Shown: one piece after another, positions 26,218-36,219 of the stretch | Layout of the letters: every line of letters begins with the position of its first letter | How positions within the stretch are numbered: the stretch's first letter is position 1 | From: Variovorax sp. PBL-E5 | GTDB lineage: Bacteria; Pseudomonadota; Gammaproteobacteria; Burkholderiales; Burkholderiaceae_C | Reading direction: 5' to 3' | Length of the DNA: 64,000 bases | Assembly: GCF_901827185.1 (NCBI RefSeq) | Contig: NZ_LR594671.1 | Location: 4,490,001-4,554,000 of the forward strand | Notes under the pieces: model-generated | Told to the model about the DNA's origin: nothing | Seen by the model: the letters and a program-made list of their open reading frames with translations, nothing else | Database searches by the model: none | Program-made: the position numbers and the translations under genes

Positions 26218-26691
26218 CGATGAAGATAGGACGCGAAAGCGACGCGGCAGTTCTAGGGTTTAGGATAGTTTTTCAACACAATCGGCCGTTAAGAGTCAGC
26301 AGTACCTTTCAGACCGGCCGGTGGCGTAGTGGCCGCCGCGAAGGTTCGATGGCCGCTTCGTGGCCGAGACTGTGAACATGAGCGACCAAGGACGACCGGC
26401 TGGACACGCTGCGTTCCCGGCTTCAGGACCTCAGCGCGCATTCGTCGAGCACGGAGCCGGGATCGTTGCGCTCGTGCCCCGCCGAACAAACCTCTCCTGG
26501 TACTGCCCGCTCGCTATATTCCGCCCGTCACGCCCCCGGCGCGACCGGGATTGGTCTCCCGCCAGCACCTCTGCGACGCAAGCCGCAGCATGAACTTGAG
26601 CGTTGTCTGTGGCTTGCGGATCCGCAACCCGCACCTCTTGGCCCACAGCCCCCAAGGCCTCGTGAATGCAAGTCCCAACGCTTCACTGCGC
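26218..26691. other. ~470-bp stretch between the IS remnant and the OPT gene
   Basis: The first ~70 bp look like the end of the insertion sequence (GTTTTTCAACACAATCGGCC). The rest has no frame with recognisable protein motifs. It probably consists of worn accessory DNA. Confidence 0.5.
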
Positions 26692-28431
26692 TCAACCCAC
26701 CACCGCCACCAAACTGACAACTCCGATCCCCACAGCCGCCAACGCATCCCCCGCAATCAGCCCTCCGCCGAACAGCGCACCCCCACTCATCCCTTCCGGC
26801 ACATCATCCCGCTCGGGCGCACGCATTCCCCAAAGGCTGCTCGCAATCCCACCGGCCGCAAACCACATCGAAGTCCCCAACCCCACAAACCCGCCAAACG
26901 ACAACGCATAAGGCGAAGGCAACAAGATCGCATCGAGCACGAACCCGCGCGGCCGCACCCACTTGCGCAGCACTTCGATCACCAGCCCCACCGCAATGCC
27001 CACGGCAATGGCCGTCCGCTGATACGGCAAGTCATCCGTCAGGCTGCGCAGCACGCCGACGAACTTGTACGTCATCGCCGATCCCCATTCGGCCGGCTGC
27101 CGGTCGGCGCTCAGCACCGTCTGGTCCTGCAGCAGCACCGGGTAGGCCGCCATGAACAGCCGCGCGAAAACCACCGCCAGCATCGCGCCCACGACGATGC
27201 CGAGCACCTGGTAGCGAAACTGCACGACGCGCGATGTGCCGAGCCGCCACCCGGTCGATCGATCCTGCTGCATGTCGCAGGCCACGCTGGTCGCCACCAG
27301 CAGCACGGCGCCGGCCATCAGGCCCACGCCGGGGTCGCGCAGGCCGAGGGCGGCGAGGATGACGACGGTCACGACGAAGGCGGACGAGATCGGGTTCGAG
27401 TCGCTGACGCCGACCGAGATGCCGTTGACCAGCGCGAAGACGAAGACCAGCCCCACCGCCACCACGAGATAGAAGACGGGCTGTCCCAGCAGCCAATGGC
27501 CGCAGGCCACGGTGGCGGCCGACCAGCACAGCACCCACAGCACGAGGCGCGTGCTGTTGATGCGCCGCCAGCCGTCTTCTTCGACGGCCGCCAGCGGCGC
27601 AGCGGCCGCGGCCGCCCGCCGCTTCATGCCCGACAGCGCGCGCACGAAGATCAGCGCCATGTCCACCAGCGCCGCGCCCATGATGGTTCCGAGCGCGATG
27701 AGGAACATGATCTTGCGCGGCGGGTCGGCCGCCTGCAGCCAGCCGATCGCGACGAAGTAGGGATGCAGCGCGACGCCGATCAGGCCCGCGATGGCCGCGG
27801 GGATGCCGATGCGCGCGCCGACGACGAGGCCCGCGCCGAAGGTGGATGCCGAGAACCCGCTCGTGCCGAGCAAGGGCCATCGCGCGGCGCCCAGTCCCGT
27901 CATCAGGCCGAGCGCGATGCCGCCGCCGAGCTGGCGCACCGAACGCCGCAGCAACGAAGGGTCGGTCAATGCGCGCAGGATGTTCGCGACGGCCAGGCCG
28001 GAAGGGAAGGCCAGCCGCATGCGGTCGACCAGCACCGGCGTGTAGAGCATGCCCACGCCGACGCCGAGCATGCCGACGCACGCGAGGTACAGGACCATCC
28101 GCCAGGCCGGCGGCTGCGGCAAGCCCATCCACGCCATGGCCTGCAGCAGCACGCCGAGCCCGCTCATGCTGGCGACCGAGGCGGCGGCCGTCTGGATGTA
28201 GTTGGCGCCGTGGCGCCCGCTCGCGCCGTAGCCCGCGGTGACGGCGGAGCCGAGCAGGCCCGCGAGCACCTGGCCGCCGACGAAGAAGCCGAGCGAGAAG
28301 TTCATGTAGGCCGCGGTCACGCCGGCCAGCGGCCCCAGCACGAGCATGCCCGTGGCCGCCAGCAGAAGGTGGTAGCGCCAGCCGCCCTCGACGGGCAGCC
28401 AGCGCCAGCGGGGCGCGGGATGTGGATCCAT
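26692..28431 (-). CDS. OPT-family transporter
   Basis: The product is 579 aa, mostly hydrophobic, with about 14 membrane segments. I start it at the ATG at 28431 (MDPHPAPRWRWLPVEGGW); the open frame runs further up into the divergent gap. Segments such as NYIQTAAASVASMSGLG and GLPQPPAWRMVLYLACVGMLGVGVG fit the bacterial OPT (oligopeptide/YSL) superfamily. Known members take up peptides or metal chelates by proton symport, but the substrate of short bacterial members is mostly unknown. It is divergent from a Bug receptor gene, with 76 nt between. Confidence 0.85.
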   Translation of the reverse strand: MDPHPAPRWRWLPVEGGWRYHLLLAATGMLVLGPLAGVTAAYMNFSLGFFVGGQVLAGLLGSAVTAGYGASGRHGANYIQTAAASVASMSGLGVLLQAMAWMGLPQPPAWRMVLYLACVGMLGVGVGMLYTPVLVDRMRLAFPSGLAVANILRALTDPSLLRRSVRQLGGGIALGLMTGLGAARWPLLGTSGFSASTFGAGLVVGARIGIPAAIAGLIGVALHPYFVAIGWLQAADPPRKIMFLIALGTIMGAALVDMALIFVRALSGMKRRAAAAAAPLAAVEEDGWRRINSTRLVLWVLCWSAATVACGHWLLGQPVFYLVVAVGLVFVFALVNGISVGVSDSNPISSAFVVTVVILAALGLRDPGVGLMAGAVLLVATSVACDMQQDRSTGWRLGTSRVVQFRYQVLGIVVGAMLAVVFARLFMAAYPVLLQDQTVLSADRQPAEWGSAMTYKFVGVLRSLTDDLPYQRTAIAVGIAVGLVIEVLRKWVRPRGFVLDAILLPSPYALSFGGFVGLGTSMWFAAGGIASSLWGMRAPERDDVPEGMSGGALFGGGLIAGDALAAVGIGVVSLVAVVG

Positions 28432-28507
28432 GGGTGCGGATGATCTCGCACTCCCGGCCATCGGCTCGGGAGGACAATCGGCCCGACACCAGAGGAGACG
28501 ACTTGCA

Positions 28508-29470
28508 ATGAAACCCATCCACTTGTTGTTTGCGCTGGGCCTCGCCCTGGCGGCCGCGCAGGCTCCGCACGCACAAGGCAGCTGGCCCGAAAGGCCGGTA
28601 CACATCGTCGTGCCTCAGCCGCCGGGCGGCCCCAGCGACATCGTGCTGCGCAGCGCCATCGAGAAGATGCAGCCGATCCTGAAGCAGCCGCTGATCGTCG
28701 ACAACAAGCCGGGCGCGGCGGGCAACCTCGGCGCCATCGAGGTCGCTCGCGCAGCACCCGACGGCCAGACGTGGCTGTGGACGACCGACACGCTGCTGAC
28801 CGTGAACCCGAACGTCTATCCGAAGCTCGGCTTCAAGCCCGAGGATCTGGTGCCCGTGATGCGCGCCAGTGCCTTCAGCCAGACGCTGGTGTGCAACCCC
28901 GGGCTCGGCCTGAAAACGGTGGCCGATCTCGTGCGGCGGGCGAAGTCCCGGCCCATGAGCTACGCCTCCGGGGGTGCCGGGTCGCCAGGGCACCTCAGCA
29001 GCGAGTTGTTCAAGAACGTCGCCGGCATCGAGATGACCCACATCCCGTACAAGGGCCCCGCCCCTGCCATGCAGGACGTGATGGGCGGCCAGGTCGACTG
29101 CGGCTTCCTCGCCGGCCCGACCGTGCTGCCGCAAGTGCGCGCCGGCAAACTGGTGGCGCTGGCGGTCTCGGGCGCGCAGCGCTCGCCCTTGTTGCCCGAC
29201 GTGCCCACGGTCGCCGAGGCCGGCTACCCCCGCTTCGATGCGACCTTCTCGCTGGTCCTCTTCGCGCCGAAGGGCACGCCGAAGCCCATCGTCGACACGA
29301 TGTTCAAGGCACTCGATGCGGCGTTGAAGGATCCGGGCGTCGCCGAGCGGCTGCGCCAGAGCGACCAGGCCGTGGTCGCCGACTCGCCGGGCGACAGCGC
29401 CGCACGTCTCGCGGCCGACGCCAGGACCTGGGGCGCCGTGGTCAAGCGCATCGGCCTGCAACTCGACTGA
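28508..29470 (+). CDS. Bug/TctC-family periplasmic receptor
   Basis: The product is 320 aa with GAGGAG before the ATG and a signal peptide ending near residue 23 (PHAQG). WPERPVHIVVPQPPGGPSD, VDNKPGAAGNLG and MTHIPYKGPAPAMQDVMGGQ are diagnostic of Bug receptors, which clamp carboxylates in the periplasm. No tctA/tctB membrane genes are present in the window, the common situation for this expanded family in Burkholderiales. It converges on the hydroxyquinol dioxygenase gene. A ring-cleavage precursor or aromatic acid as ligand is a guess from position. Confidence 0.88.
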   Translation: MKPIHLLFALGLALAAAQAPHAQGSWPERPVHIVVPQPPGGPSDIVLRSAIEKMQPILKQPLIVDNKPGAAGNLGAIEVARAAPDGQTWLWTTDTLLTVNPNVYPKLGFKPEDLVPVMRASAFSQTLVCNPGLGLKTVADLVRRAKSRPMSYASGGAGSPGHLSSELFKNVAGIEMTHIPYKGPAPAMQDVMGGQVDCGFLAGPTVLPQVRAGKLVALAVSGAQRSPLLPDVPTVAEAGYPRFDATFSLVLFAPKGTPKPIVDTMFKALDAALKDPGVAERLRQSDQAVVADSPGDSAARLAADARTWGAVVKRIGLQLD

Positions 29471-29495
29471 GGCCGGCAGCTGCCGGCGCGGCGCC

Positions 29496-30335
29496 CTATG
29501 CAGGCGCCTTCATAGAGTTCAGCACGAAGTCGTACTGAAGTCGCCAGCCGCCGTCGGCGCTCTTCGTCCACGGCGCGACCAGCGATTCGCGCACACCGAA
29601 CACGGCATCCGAATCAAGGTACGCATCGCCGTCGCGGAACACATGGGTGATCAGGGTTTCATAGCCGGGCGCCTCGATCATGAAGTGCAGATGGGCCGGC
29701 CGCCACGGATGGCGCTTCGTCGCGCGCAGCATCTCGCCGACCGGGCCGTCGGTCGGGATCGGGTAGGCCTCGGCCAGCACGCTGCGGAAATGGAACTCGC
29801 CGCGCGGCCCGCTGCGCAGCTGGCCGCGGCCCTGGGCGTGCGTGAGCGCCGGGTTCTGCACGTCGTAGTGGCCTTCCGAGTCGGCCTGCCAGACGTTGAT
29901 GACCGCGTCGGCGATCGGCTCGCCGTCGATGCCGCGCACCGTGCCCGTGACCTGGCAGGGCTCGCCGGGCGCGCCGTTCGCCACGTCGTCGCCGTGCGCG
30001 TAGTGCGGCGCACCTTCGACATAGAACGGCCCGAACACCGTCGACTCGGTGCAGCCGGCGGGCTTGTCGTTGTTCATCGCGACCACCAGCATCGACAGGC
30101 CGAGCACGTCCGAGGCGAGGATGAACTCCTGCCGCTTGTCGTCGCACTTGTGGCCGGTCGCGGTGAGGAACTGGATGCCCTGGAACCACTCGGCCTCGGT
30201 GAGGCGAACGTCGCGCGCGAAGGCATGCAGGTGCTGCACCAGGCTGGTCATGATCTCGCGCAGCCGCGGGTCGGGCGTATCGGCAAAGCGTGCGATGACG
30301 GCCTGGGTGATGTTGTCCTGATCGACGTTGCGCAT
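29496..30335 (-). CDS. chqB: Intradiol ring-cleavage dioxygenase, likely hydroxyquinol 1,2-dioxygenase
   Basis: The product is 279 aa. The non-haem Fe(III) ligands of the intradiol family are all present: Y157 (GHYDVQ), Y191 (EAYPIP), H215 and H217 (RPAHLHFMI). The N-terminal dimerisation helices typical of catechol- and hydroxyquinol-type enzymes precede the catalytic beta-sandwich. A catechol 1,2-dioxygenase is the alternative. I prefer hydroxyquinol (benzene-1,2,4-triol) because a maleylacetate reductase lies 1.2 kb away and no muconate cycloisomerase is seen. The product would be maleylacetate. It is divergent from a LysR gene. Confidence 0.8.
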   Translation of the reverse strand: MRNVDQDNITQAVIARFADTPDPRLREIMTSLVQHLHAFARDVRLTEAEWFQGIQFLTATGHKCDDKRQEFILASDVLGLSMLVVAMNNDKPAGCTESTVFGPFYVEGAPHYAHGDDVANGAPGEPCQVTGTVRGIDGEPIADAVINVWQADSEGHYDVQNPALTHAQGRGQLRSGPRGEFHFRSVLAEAYPIPTDGPVGEMLRATKRHPWRPAHLHFMIEAPGYETLITHVFRDGDAYLDSDAVFGVRESLVAPWTKSADGGWRLQYDFVLNSMKAPA

Positions 30336-30390
30336 GGGGTGTCTCCTGGGTTCGCGGCCGTGGCCTTCTTTCTCTGTCCGTGCGACTCTA

Positions 30391-30403
30391 GGCCTTGAAG
30401 GCC
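30391..30403. promoter_or_regulatory. Palindrome in the chqB/LysR divergent gap
   Basis: GGCCTT-G-AAGGCC is a perfect 13-bp palindrome 55 nt before the dioxygenase start and 125 nt before the LysR start. LysR boxes are usually T-N11-A, so the match to that family is only moderate, but no other short perfect palindrome is as well placed. Confidence 0.4.
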
Positions 30404-30480
30404 CGCAAGTGAAGCGCGCCGCTGCAAATGATTTTTCCGGCCGGCGGAACGGTCGGCGGGCGGCTGCGCCACAATGCCCG

Positions 30481-30506
30481 CGGCCGCCCTGCGACGCAGG
30501 CGGCCG
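30481..30506 (+). repeat. Strong GC hairpin just before the LysR ribosome site
   Basis: CGGCCGCCCTGCG and CGCAGGCGGCCG pair around a single A, with one bulged base. AAGGAG begins 5 nt later. In mRNA this would fold beside the ribosome site and could limit LysR translation, or act on DNA as a binding site. Confidence 0.5.
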
Positions 30507-30527
30507 CCGAAAGGAGACACCGACACG

Positions 30528-31457
30528 ATGGACCGCTGGACAGAAATCGCGCTCTTCGTTCAGATCGCCGAGGCCGGCAGCCTGAGCCGCGCCGCCGAGT
30601 CGCTCGGCCTGTCGAACGCGGCCGCGAGCCGACACCTGAGCGCGCTCGAGGCGCGGCTGGGCGCGCGCCTGGTCGAGCGCAACACGCGGCGGCTCTATCT
30701 CACCGACACCGGCCGGGCGTTCTGCGCGCGCGCGAAGACCATCCTGGCCGATCTGGAGGACGCCGAGTCGGCTGCCAATGCGACCGCGCTGCAGCCCACC
30801 GGCACGTTGCGCGTGACGGCATCGCTGTCCTTCGCGATCCACCACATCGCGCCGCTGCTGCGCGAATACACCGAGCGCTATCCCGAGGTGACGGTGCACG
30901 TGGAAGCGGCCAACCGCTACTTCGACCTGATCGACAACAACATCGACGTGGCGATTCGCACGCGCGAGTTCGAGCCCGATTCCAACGTCAGCATCCGCCG
31001 TCTCGGCCAGACGCGCCGCATCCTCGCGGCTTCGCCGCGCTACTTCGCGCGCCACGGCTTTCCGAAGACGCTCGACGAACTGCAGCGGCACCAGCTCCTG
31101 ATCTACACCTACGCGAACAACCCGAACACGCTGAGCTTCACGAAGGACGGCCATGCCGAGACGCTGTCCGTCAAGGGGCTGCTGGAATCGAACGACGGCC
31201 AGGTGCTGCGCGCCGCCGCGCTCGACGGCATGGGCATCCTGGTGCAGCCGACCTACATCCTCTACGAGGACATCGTCGCCGGCCGGCTGGTGCCGACGCT
31301 CGACGACTGGGATCTGCCGCGCCTGACCATCAACCTCGCCTATCCGAGCCGCAAGCACCTGTCGGCCAAGGTGCGCAGCTTCATCGACTTCATCGCGGCG
31401 CACTTTGCGCGCATGGACTACGAGCGCAAATGGACGGCGCGCTTCGGCGCGCGCTGA
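30528..31457 (+). CDS. LysR-family regulator, probably of the hydroxyquinol genes
   Basis: The product is 309 aa with AAGGAGAC before the ATG. The N-terminal helix-turn-helix reads FVQIAEAGSLSRAAESLGLS then NAAASRHLSALEARLGARLV. The substrate domain contains PTGTLRVTASLSFAIHHIAP and IDVAIRTREFEPDSN, features of the CrgA/DmlR-like LysR subgroup rather than the CatR/CbnR group that usually controls intradiol pathways. It is divergent from the dioxygenase and converges on the maleylacetate reductase gene. Control of both by this protein is likely from position only. Confidence 0.87.
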   Translation: MDRWTEIALFVQIAEAGSLSRAAESLGLSNAAASRHLSALEARLGARLVERNTRRLYLTDTGRAFCARAKTILADLEDAESAANATALQPTGTLRVTASLSFAIHHIAPLLREYTERYPEVTVHVEAANRYFDLIDNNIDVAIRTREFEPDSNVSIRRLGQTRRILAASPRYFARHGFPKTLDELQRHQLLIYTYANNPNTLSFTKDGHAETLSVKGLLESNDGQVLRAAALDGMGILVQPTYILYEDIVAGRLVPTLDDWDLPRLTINLAYPSRKHLSAKVRSFIDFIAAHFARMDYERKWTARFGAR

Positions 31458-31507
31458 GCGGCCGGACGTGGCCGATGTGCAGCGCGCGGAAGGCGCGTCC
31501 GCTCAGC

Positions 31508-32578
31508 TCAGCCGGCGGGCGGCCGCGCGCCTTCCCACGCCGCCTGCAGCAGCGCGCGGATCGCGCCGCGCTCCAGCGGACGCGGGTTCGGGTACCGGGC
31601 CTGCAGTGCGCGCTCGCAGGCGAGGTCGAGGTCGGCGGCCTTCATGCCGATGTCGCGCAAGGCAATCGGCGCGCCGTTGTCGCGCGCCAGGTCGTAGACC
31701 GCCTGCGGCGCAGCCGGCGCGCCGAGCGCCTGCGCGATGCGGCGCATGGCCTCGGGCGCGGCCGCTGCGTTGTAGGCCAGCGCATGGGGCAGCACGATGG
31801 TGTGGGTTTCCGCATGCGGCAGGTTGAAGCTGCCGCCGAGCGTGTGGCACAGCTTGTGGTGCAACCCCATGCCGACATGGCCGAGCACGCTGCCGCACAG
31901 CCAGGCGCCGTAGAGCGCATCGCTGCGTGCATCCGCATCGGCTGCGTCGGCGCGGATCGCGGGCAGCGCGCGCCCCAGGGCTGCGATGCCCTGCTCGGCC
32001 ATCAGCACCATGATCGGATTGGCGTCGGCCGCATACAGGCCCTCGGCCGCATGGGCGATCGCGTTGATGCCGCTGGTCACGCTCAACGCCGCGGGCAGGC
32101 CGAGCGTGAGCTCGGGGTCGTAGATCACGGTGCGCGGCAGCACGCGCGGGTCCTTGCCGGTCTTCTTCAGGCCGCCTTCGGTGATGCCGTAGATCGGCGT
32201 CATCTCGGAGCCGGCGTAGGTGGTCGGCACGGCGATGATCGGCAGTCCCGAATCGAGCGCGATGGCCTTGCCCAGGCCGGTCGTCGAGCCGCCGCCGATG
32301 GCCACCGCGCAGTCGGCGCCCAGCCGCTCGGCCACCGCGCGCGCCTCGCGCGCCGACTCGATCGGCACATGCATCACCGCCTGGTCGAAGATGCCCGCCA
32401 TCCGGTCGCCGAGCGGGCCGGCGATGCGTTCGGCCTCGGCGCGCTGGCGCGGCGTGCACAGCACCAGCGCACGGGCGGCGCCCAGCAGATCGAGTTCGGC
32501 GGCCAGGCGCGCGGACGATCCGGCGCCGAAGACCACGCGCTGCGGGTAGGTGGCATGGACGAAGGCTGGCACGGGCAT
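31508..32578 (-). CDS. macA: Maleylacetate reductase (iron-containing ADH family)
   Basis: The product is 356 aa, the usual length of maleylacetate reductases. The nucleotide motif GGGSTTGLGKA is at 95-105, with PTTYAGSEMTPIYG after it. The metal-site region carries ADANPIMVLMAEQG, HVGMGLHHKLCHTLGG and LPHAETHTIVLPHA. AAGGAA precedes the ATG. It reduces maleylacetate to 3-oxoadipate with NAD(P)H. It is the only such gene in the window and would serve both the hydroxyquinol and the hydroquinone branches. Confidence 0.9.
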   Translation of the reverse strand: MPVPAFVHATYPQRVVFGAGSSARLAAELDLLGAARALVLCTPRQRAEAERIAGPLGDRMAGIFDQAVMHVPIESAREARAVAERLGADCAVAIGGGSTTGLGKAIALDSGLPIIAVPTTYAGSEMTPIYGITEGGLKKTGKDPRVLPRTVIYDPELTLGLPAALSVTSGINAIAHAAEGLYAADANPIMVLMAEQGIAALGRALPAIRADAADADARSDALYGAWLCGSVLGHVGMGLHHKLCHTLGGSFNLPHAETHTIVLPHALAYNAAAAPEAMRRIAQALGAPAAPQAVYDLARDNGAPIALRDIGMKAADLDLACERALQARYPNPRPLERGAIRALLQAAWEGARPPAG

Positions 32579-32691
32579 GGGCGTTCCTTGTGGGCGATCA
32601 GTATCGTGAACTTGCCGCCGGCGCTCAACGGCCCGCGCGGAAATCAGTTTTCCGCGCGGGCCATTGAAAGCGGGCCGCCATACTGCGGACC

Positions 32692-33355
32692 ATGAAGATC
32701 TTCGATGCCGAAGCCACCTGCGCCCACCTGGCCTTCGAGCGGCCGGTACCGGCGCTGCGTGCCGCCTTCGCGAGCCCCGCCAGCGTGCCCGCGCGCCATG
32801 TGCATGGTCGGCACCGGCCGCGTCGCGCGGCTGCTGCCGGCCGCGCATGCGAGCGTGCGCGCGATCGACGAGGTGGTGGTCTGGAACCACCGTCCCGAAG
32901 GCGCCGAAGCGCTGGCCGCCGAATGGCGCGCAGGGGGATGGAATGCGCGCGCGAGCACCGATCTGGCCGCCGCCGCGCGCGGCGCCGACATCGTGAGCTG
33001 CGCCACGCTGGCCGAAGCACCGCTGGTGCGCGGCGAATGGCTCGCAGCCGGATCGCACCTGGACCTGATCGGCAGTTTCACGCCCGCGATGCGCGAGGCC
33101 GACCCGGCCTGCTTCGCCGGCGCGCGCACCTTCGTCGATACCGGGGAGGCCTTGCAGAAGGCCGGCGATCTGCTCGGCGCGATCGCGGCCGGGACACTGC
33201 AGGCGAACGGCGTACAGGCCACGCTCGCACAGCTGTGCAGCGGCGAGCGACCGGGGCGGCGCGACGCGGCCGAGCGCACGGTCTTCAAGGCGGTCGGCAG
33301 CGCGCTGGAAGACCTTGCGGCGGCGACGCTGGTGTGGCGCGCCGGCGCCGCCTGA
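32692..33355 (+). pseudogene. Ornithine cyclodeaminase-like gene with internal deletion
   Basis: The first ~38 codons (MKIFDAEATCAHLAFERPVP, LRAAFASPASVPARHVH) are in one frame. After about 32800 the similarity continues in another frame with MVGTGRVARLLPAA through GSHLDLIGSFTPAMREADP to ERTVFKAVGSALEDLAAATL. In intact family members (~310 aa) about 85 residues separate these two parts, including the lysine/substrate region. Here they are gone and the frame is shifted. The family includes ornithine cyclodeaminase, alanine dehydrogenase and 1-piperideine-2-carboxylate reductases. The remaining 3' part is well preserved, so the lesion looks recent. Confidence 0.82.
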
Positions 33356-33359
33356 TGCC

Positions 33360-34336
33360 TCAGTCGGCCGTGGCGCCGGAGATCTTGACGATCTCGGCCC
33401 ACTGCGCGCTTTCCTTTCGGATCAGCGCAGCGTACTCGGCGCTGCCGCCCAGGAGCGGCACCGCGCCCTCCACCTCCAGCCGCGACTGGAACTCGGGCGT
33501 GGCCGCGACCTTCAGCATCTGCGCCGACAGTTCCTTCACCACCGCATCGGGCGTGCCGCGCGGCGCGAGGATGCCGTAGGTCAGTGTGCTCTCGAATCCC
33601 GCCAGGCTCGGCACGCCGGACTCGGCGATGGTCGGCACCTGCGGCAGCGAGGGCAGCCGCCGGCTGCCGGTGACGGCCAGCGCGCGCAACCGCCCGCTCT
33701 TCACCAGCGCGAGCGCCGGCGGGATGACGCTGAACATCATCTGCACCTGGCCGCCGACGAGGTCGGTCAGGCCGGGGCCGGTGCCCTTGTACGGAATGTG
33801 ATTGATCTTGCTGCCGATCTTCTGCTGGAACAGCTCGCCGGTGAGATGGCCGCCGGTGCCGCTGCCGCTCGACGCGTAGTTGAGCGTGCCGGGCCGCGCC
33901 TTCGCGAGCGCGACCAGGTCGGCCACCGTCTTCACCGGCGAGTTCTCGGGCACCACCAGCACCAGGGCCGAAGAAGCGAACATGGCAATCGGCACCAGGT
34001 CCTTCTGCGTGTCGTACTTGAGGCCGTGGTAGAGCGCCGGATTGATCGACACCGTGCCCGAGTGCCCCAGCAGCAGCGTGCTGCCGTCGGCCGCGCTGCG
34101 CACCACGAACTCGGTGCCCAGGTTGCCGCCGGCGCCGGGCCGGTTCTCGACCACCACGCTCCGGTTGCGCAGCTCGCCGAGGCTCCTGGCCATCTGGCGC
34201 GCGAAGACGTCGTTGCCGCCGCCGGGCGTGAAGGGCACGACGATCCGGATCGGCTTCGACTCCGCCTCGGCCCACGCGGACGCAGCCACCGAGCCCACCG
34301 CGCCCAGCAACAGGGCGCGGCGCATGCGGCTTCGCA

Positions 34337-34337
<1 letters not shown>
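33360..34337 (-). CDS. Bug/TctC-family periplasmic receptor in the pca operon
   Basis: The product is 325 aa. The start chosen (34337) overlaps the thiolase stop as TGATG, so translation is coupled. A signal peptide covers about residues 1-23. KPIRIVVPFTPGGGNDVFA, VENRPGAGGNLG and INHIPYKGTGPGLTDLVGGQ are Bug hallmarks. It is the last gene of the CoA-transferase/thiolase operon. A dicarboxylate such as 3-oxoadipate or a precursor is therefore a reasonable ligand, although this is inference from gene order. Confidence 0.88.
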
Positions 34338-35542
<1,205 letters not shown>

Positions 35543-35568
35543 GGTGTCGGTCTCTTTCGGTGTCGGTT

Positions 35569-36219
35569 TCAGGCGGCGATGGGCAGGCCCACCAGCTTTT
35601 CGAGCTCGGCATGGTCGAGGCCGTCGACCTTGTCGATCAGCTTCAGGCCCGCGGGCGTGCATGCGAGGGTGGCCAGGTCGGAGTACACGCGCTTGACGCA
35701 GCCGATGCCGGTCAGCGGATAGCTGCATTGCTGCACGATCTTGCTTTCGCCCTTCTTGGTCAGGAGGTCCATCATGACCCAGGTCTGCTTGGCGCCGATG
35801 GCCAGGTCCATCGCGCCGCCGACCGCGGGAATGGCGCCCGGCTCGCCGGTGCTCCAGTTGGCGAGGTCGCCGGTGGCCGAGACCTGGAAGGCGCCGAGCA
35901 CGCAGATGTCGAGATGGCCGCCGCGCATCATCGCGAAGCTGTCGGCATGGTGGAAGAAGGCACCGCCCGGCAGCAGCGTCACCGGCTGCTTGCCGGCGTT
36001 GATGAGGTCGTAGTCCTCGCTGCCCGCGGCCGGCGCGGGGCCCATGCCGAGGATGCCGTTCTCGCTGTGCAGGATCACCTCGCGGCCCGCCGGCAGGTGG
36101 TTGGCGACCAGCGTCGGCTGGCCGATGCCGAGGTTGACGACGGCGCCGTCGAAGATGTCCTGCGCGACGCGCGCGGCCAGCTGATCCTTGGTGCGGCGTT
36201 GGTAGTTGCTCATGGTCAT
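35569..36219 (-). CDS. pcaJ: 3-Oxoadipate CoA-transferase subunit B
   Basis: The product is 216 aa from the ATG overlapping the pcaI stop (ATGA). A second ATG two codons on is possible. It has NLGIGQPTLVANHLP, and the catalytic glutamate is E53 in HSENGILGMG. GGAFFHHADSFAMMRGGHLD matches the beta subunit of family I CoA-transferases. With PcaI it moves CoA from succinyl-CoA to 3-oxoadipate. An acetoacetate transferase (ScoB/AtoA) is similar in sequence, but the adjoining pcaF and IclR genes favour 3-oxoadipate. Confidence 0.9.
   Translation of the reverse strand: MTMSNYQRRTKDQLAARVAQDIFDGAVVNLGIGQPTLVANHLPAGREVILHSENGILGMGPAPAAGSEDYDLINAGKQPVTLLPGGAFFHHADSFAMMRGGHLDICVLGAFQVSATGDLANWSTGEPGAIPAVGGAMDLAIGAKQTWVMMDLLTKKGESKIVQQCSYPLTGIGCVKRVYSDLATLACTPAGLKLIDKVDGLDHAELEKLVGLPIAA

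Noticed and set aside
27032..29461. 809-residue minus-strand frame spanning the OPT and Bug genes
   Set aside because: It overlaps two well-supported genes in other frames, and its translation is Arg/Ala/Gly-rich without domains.
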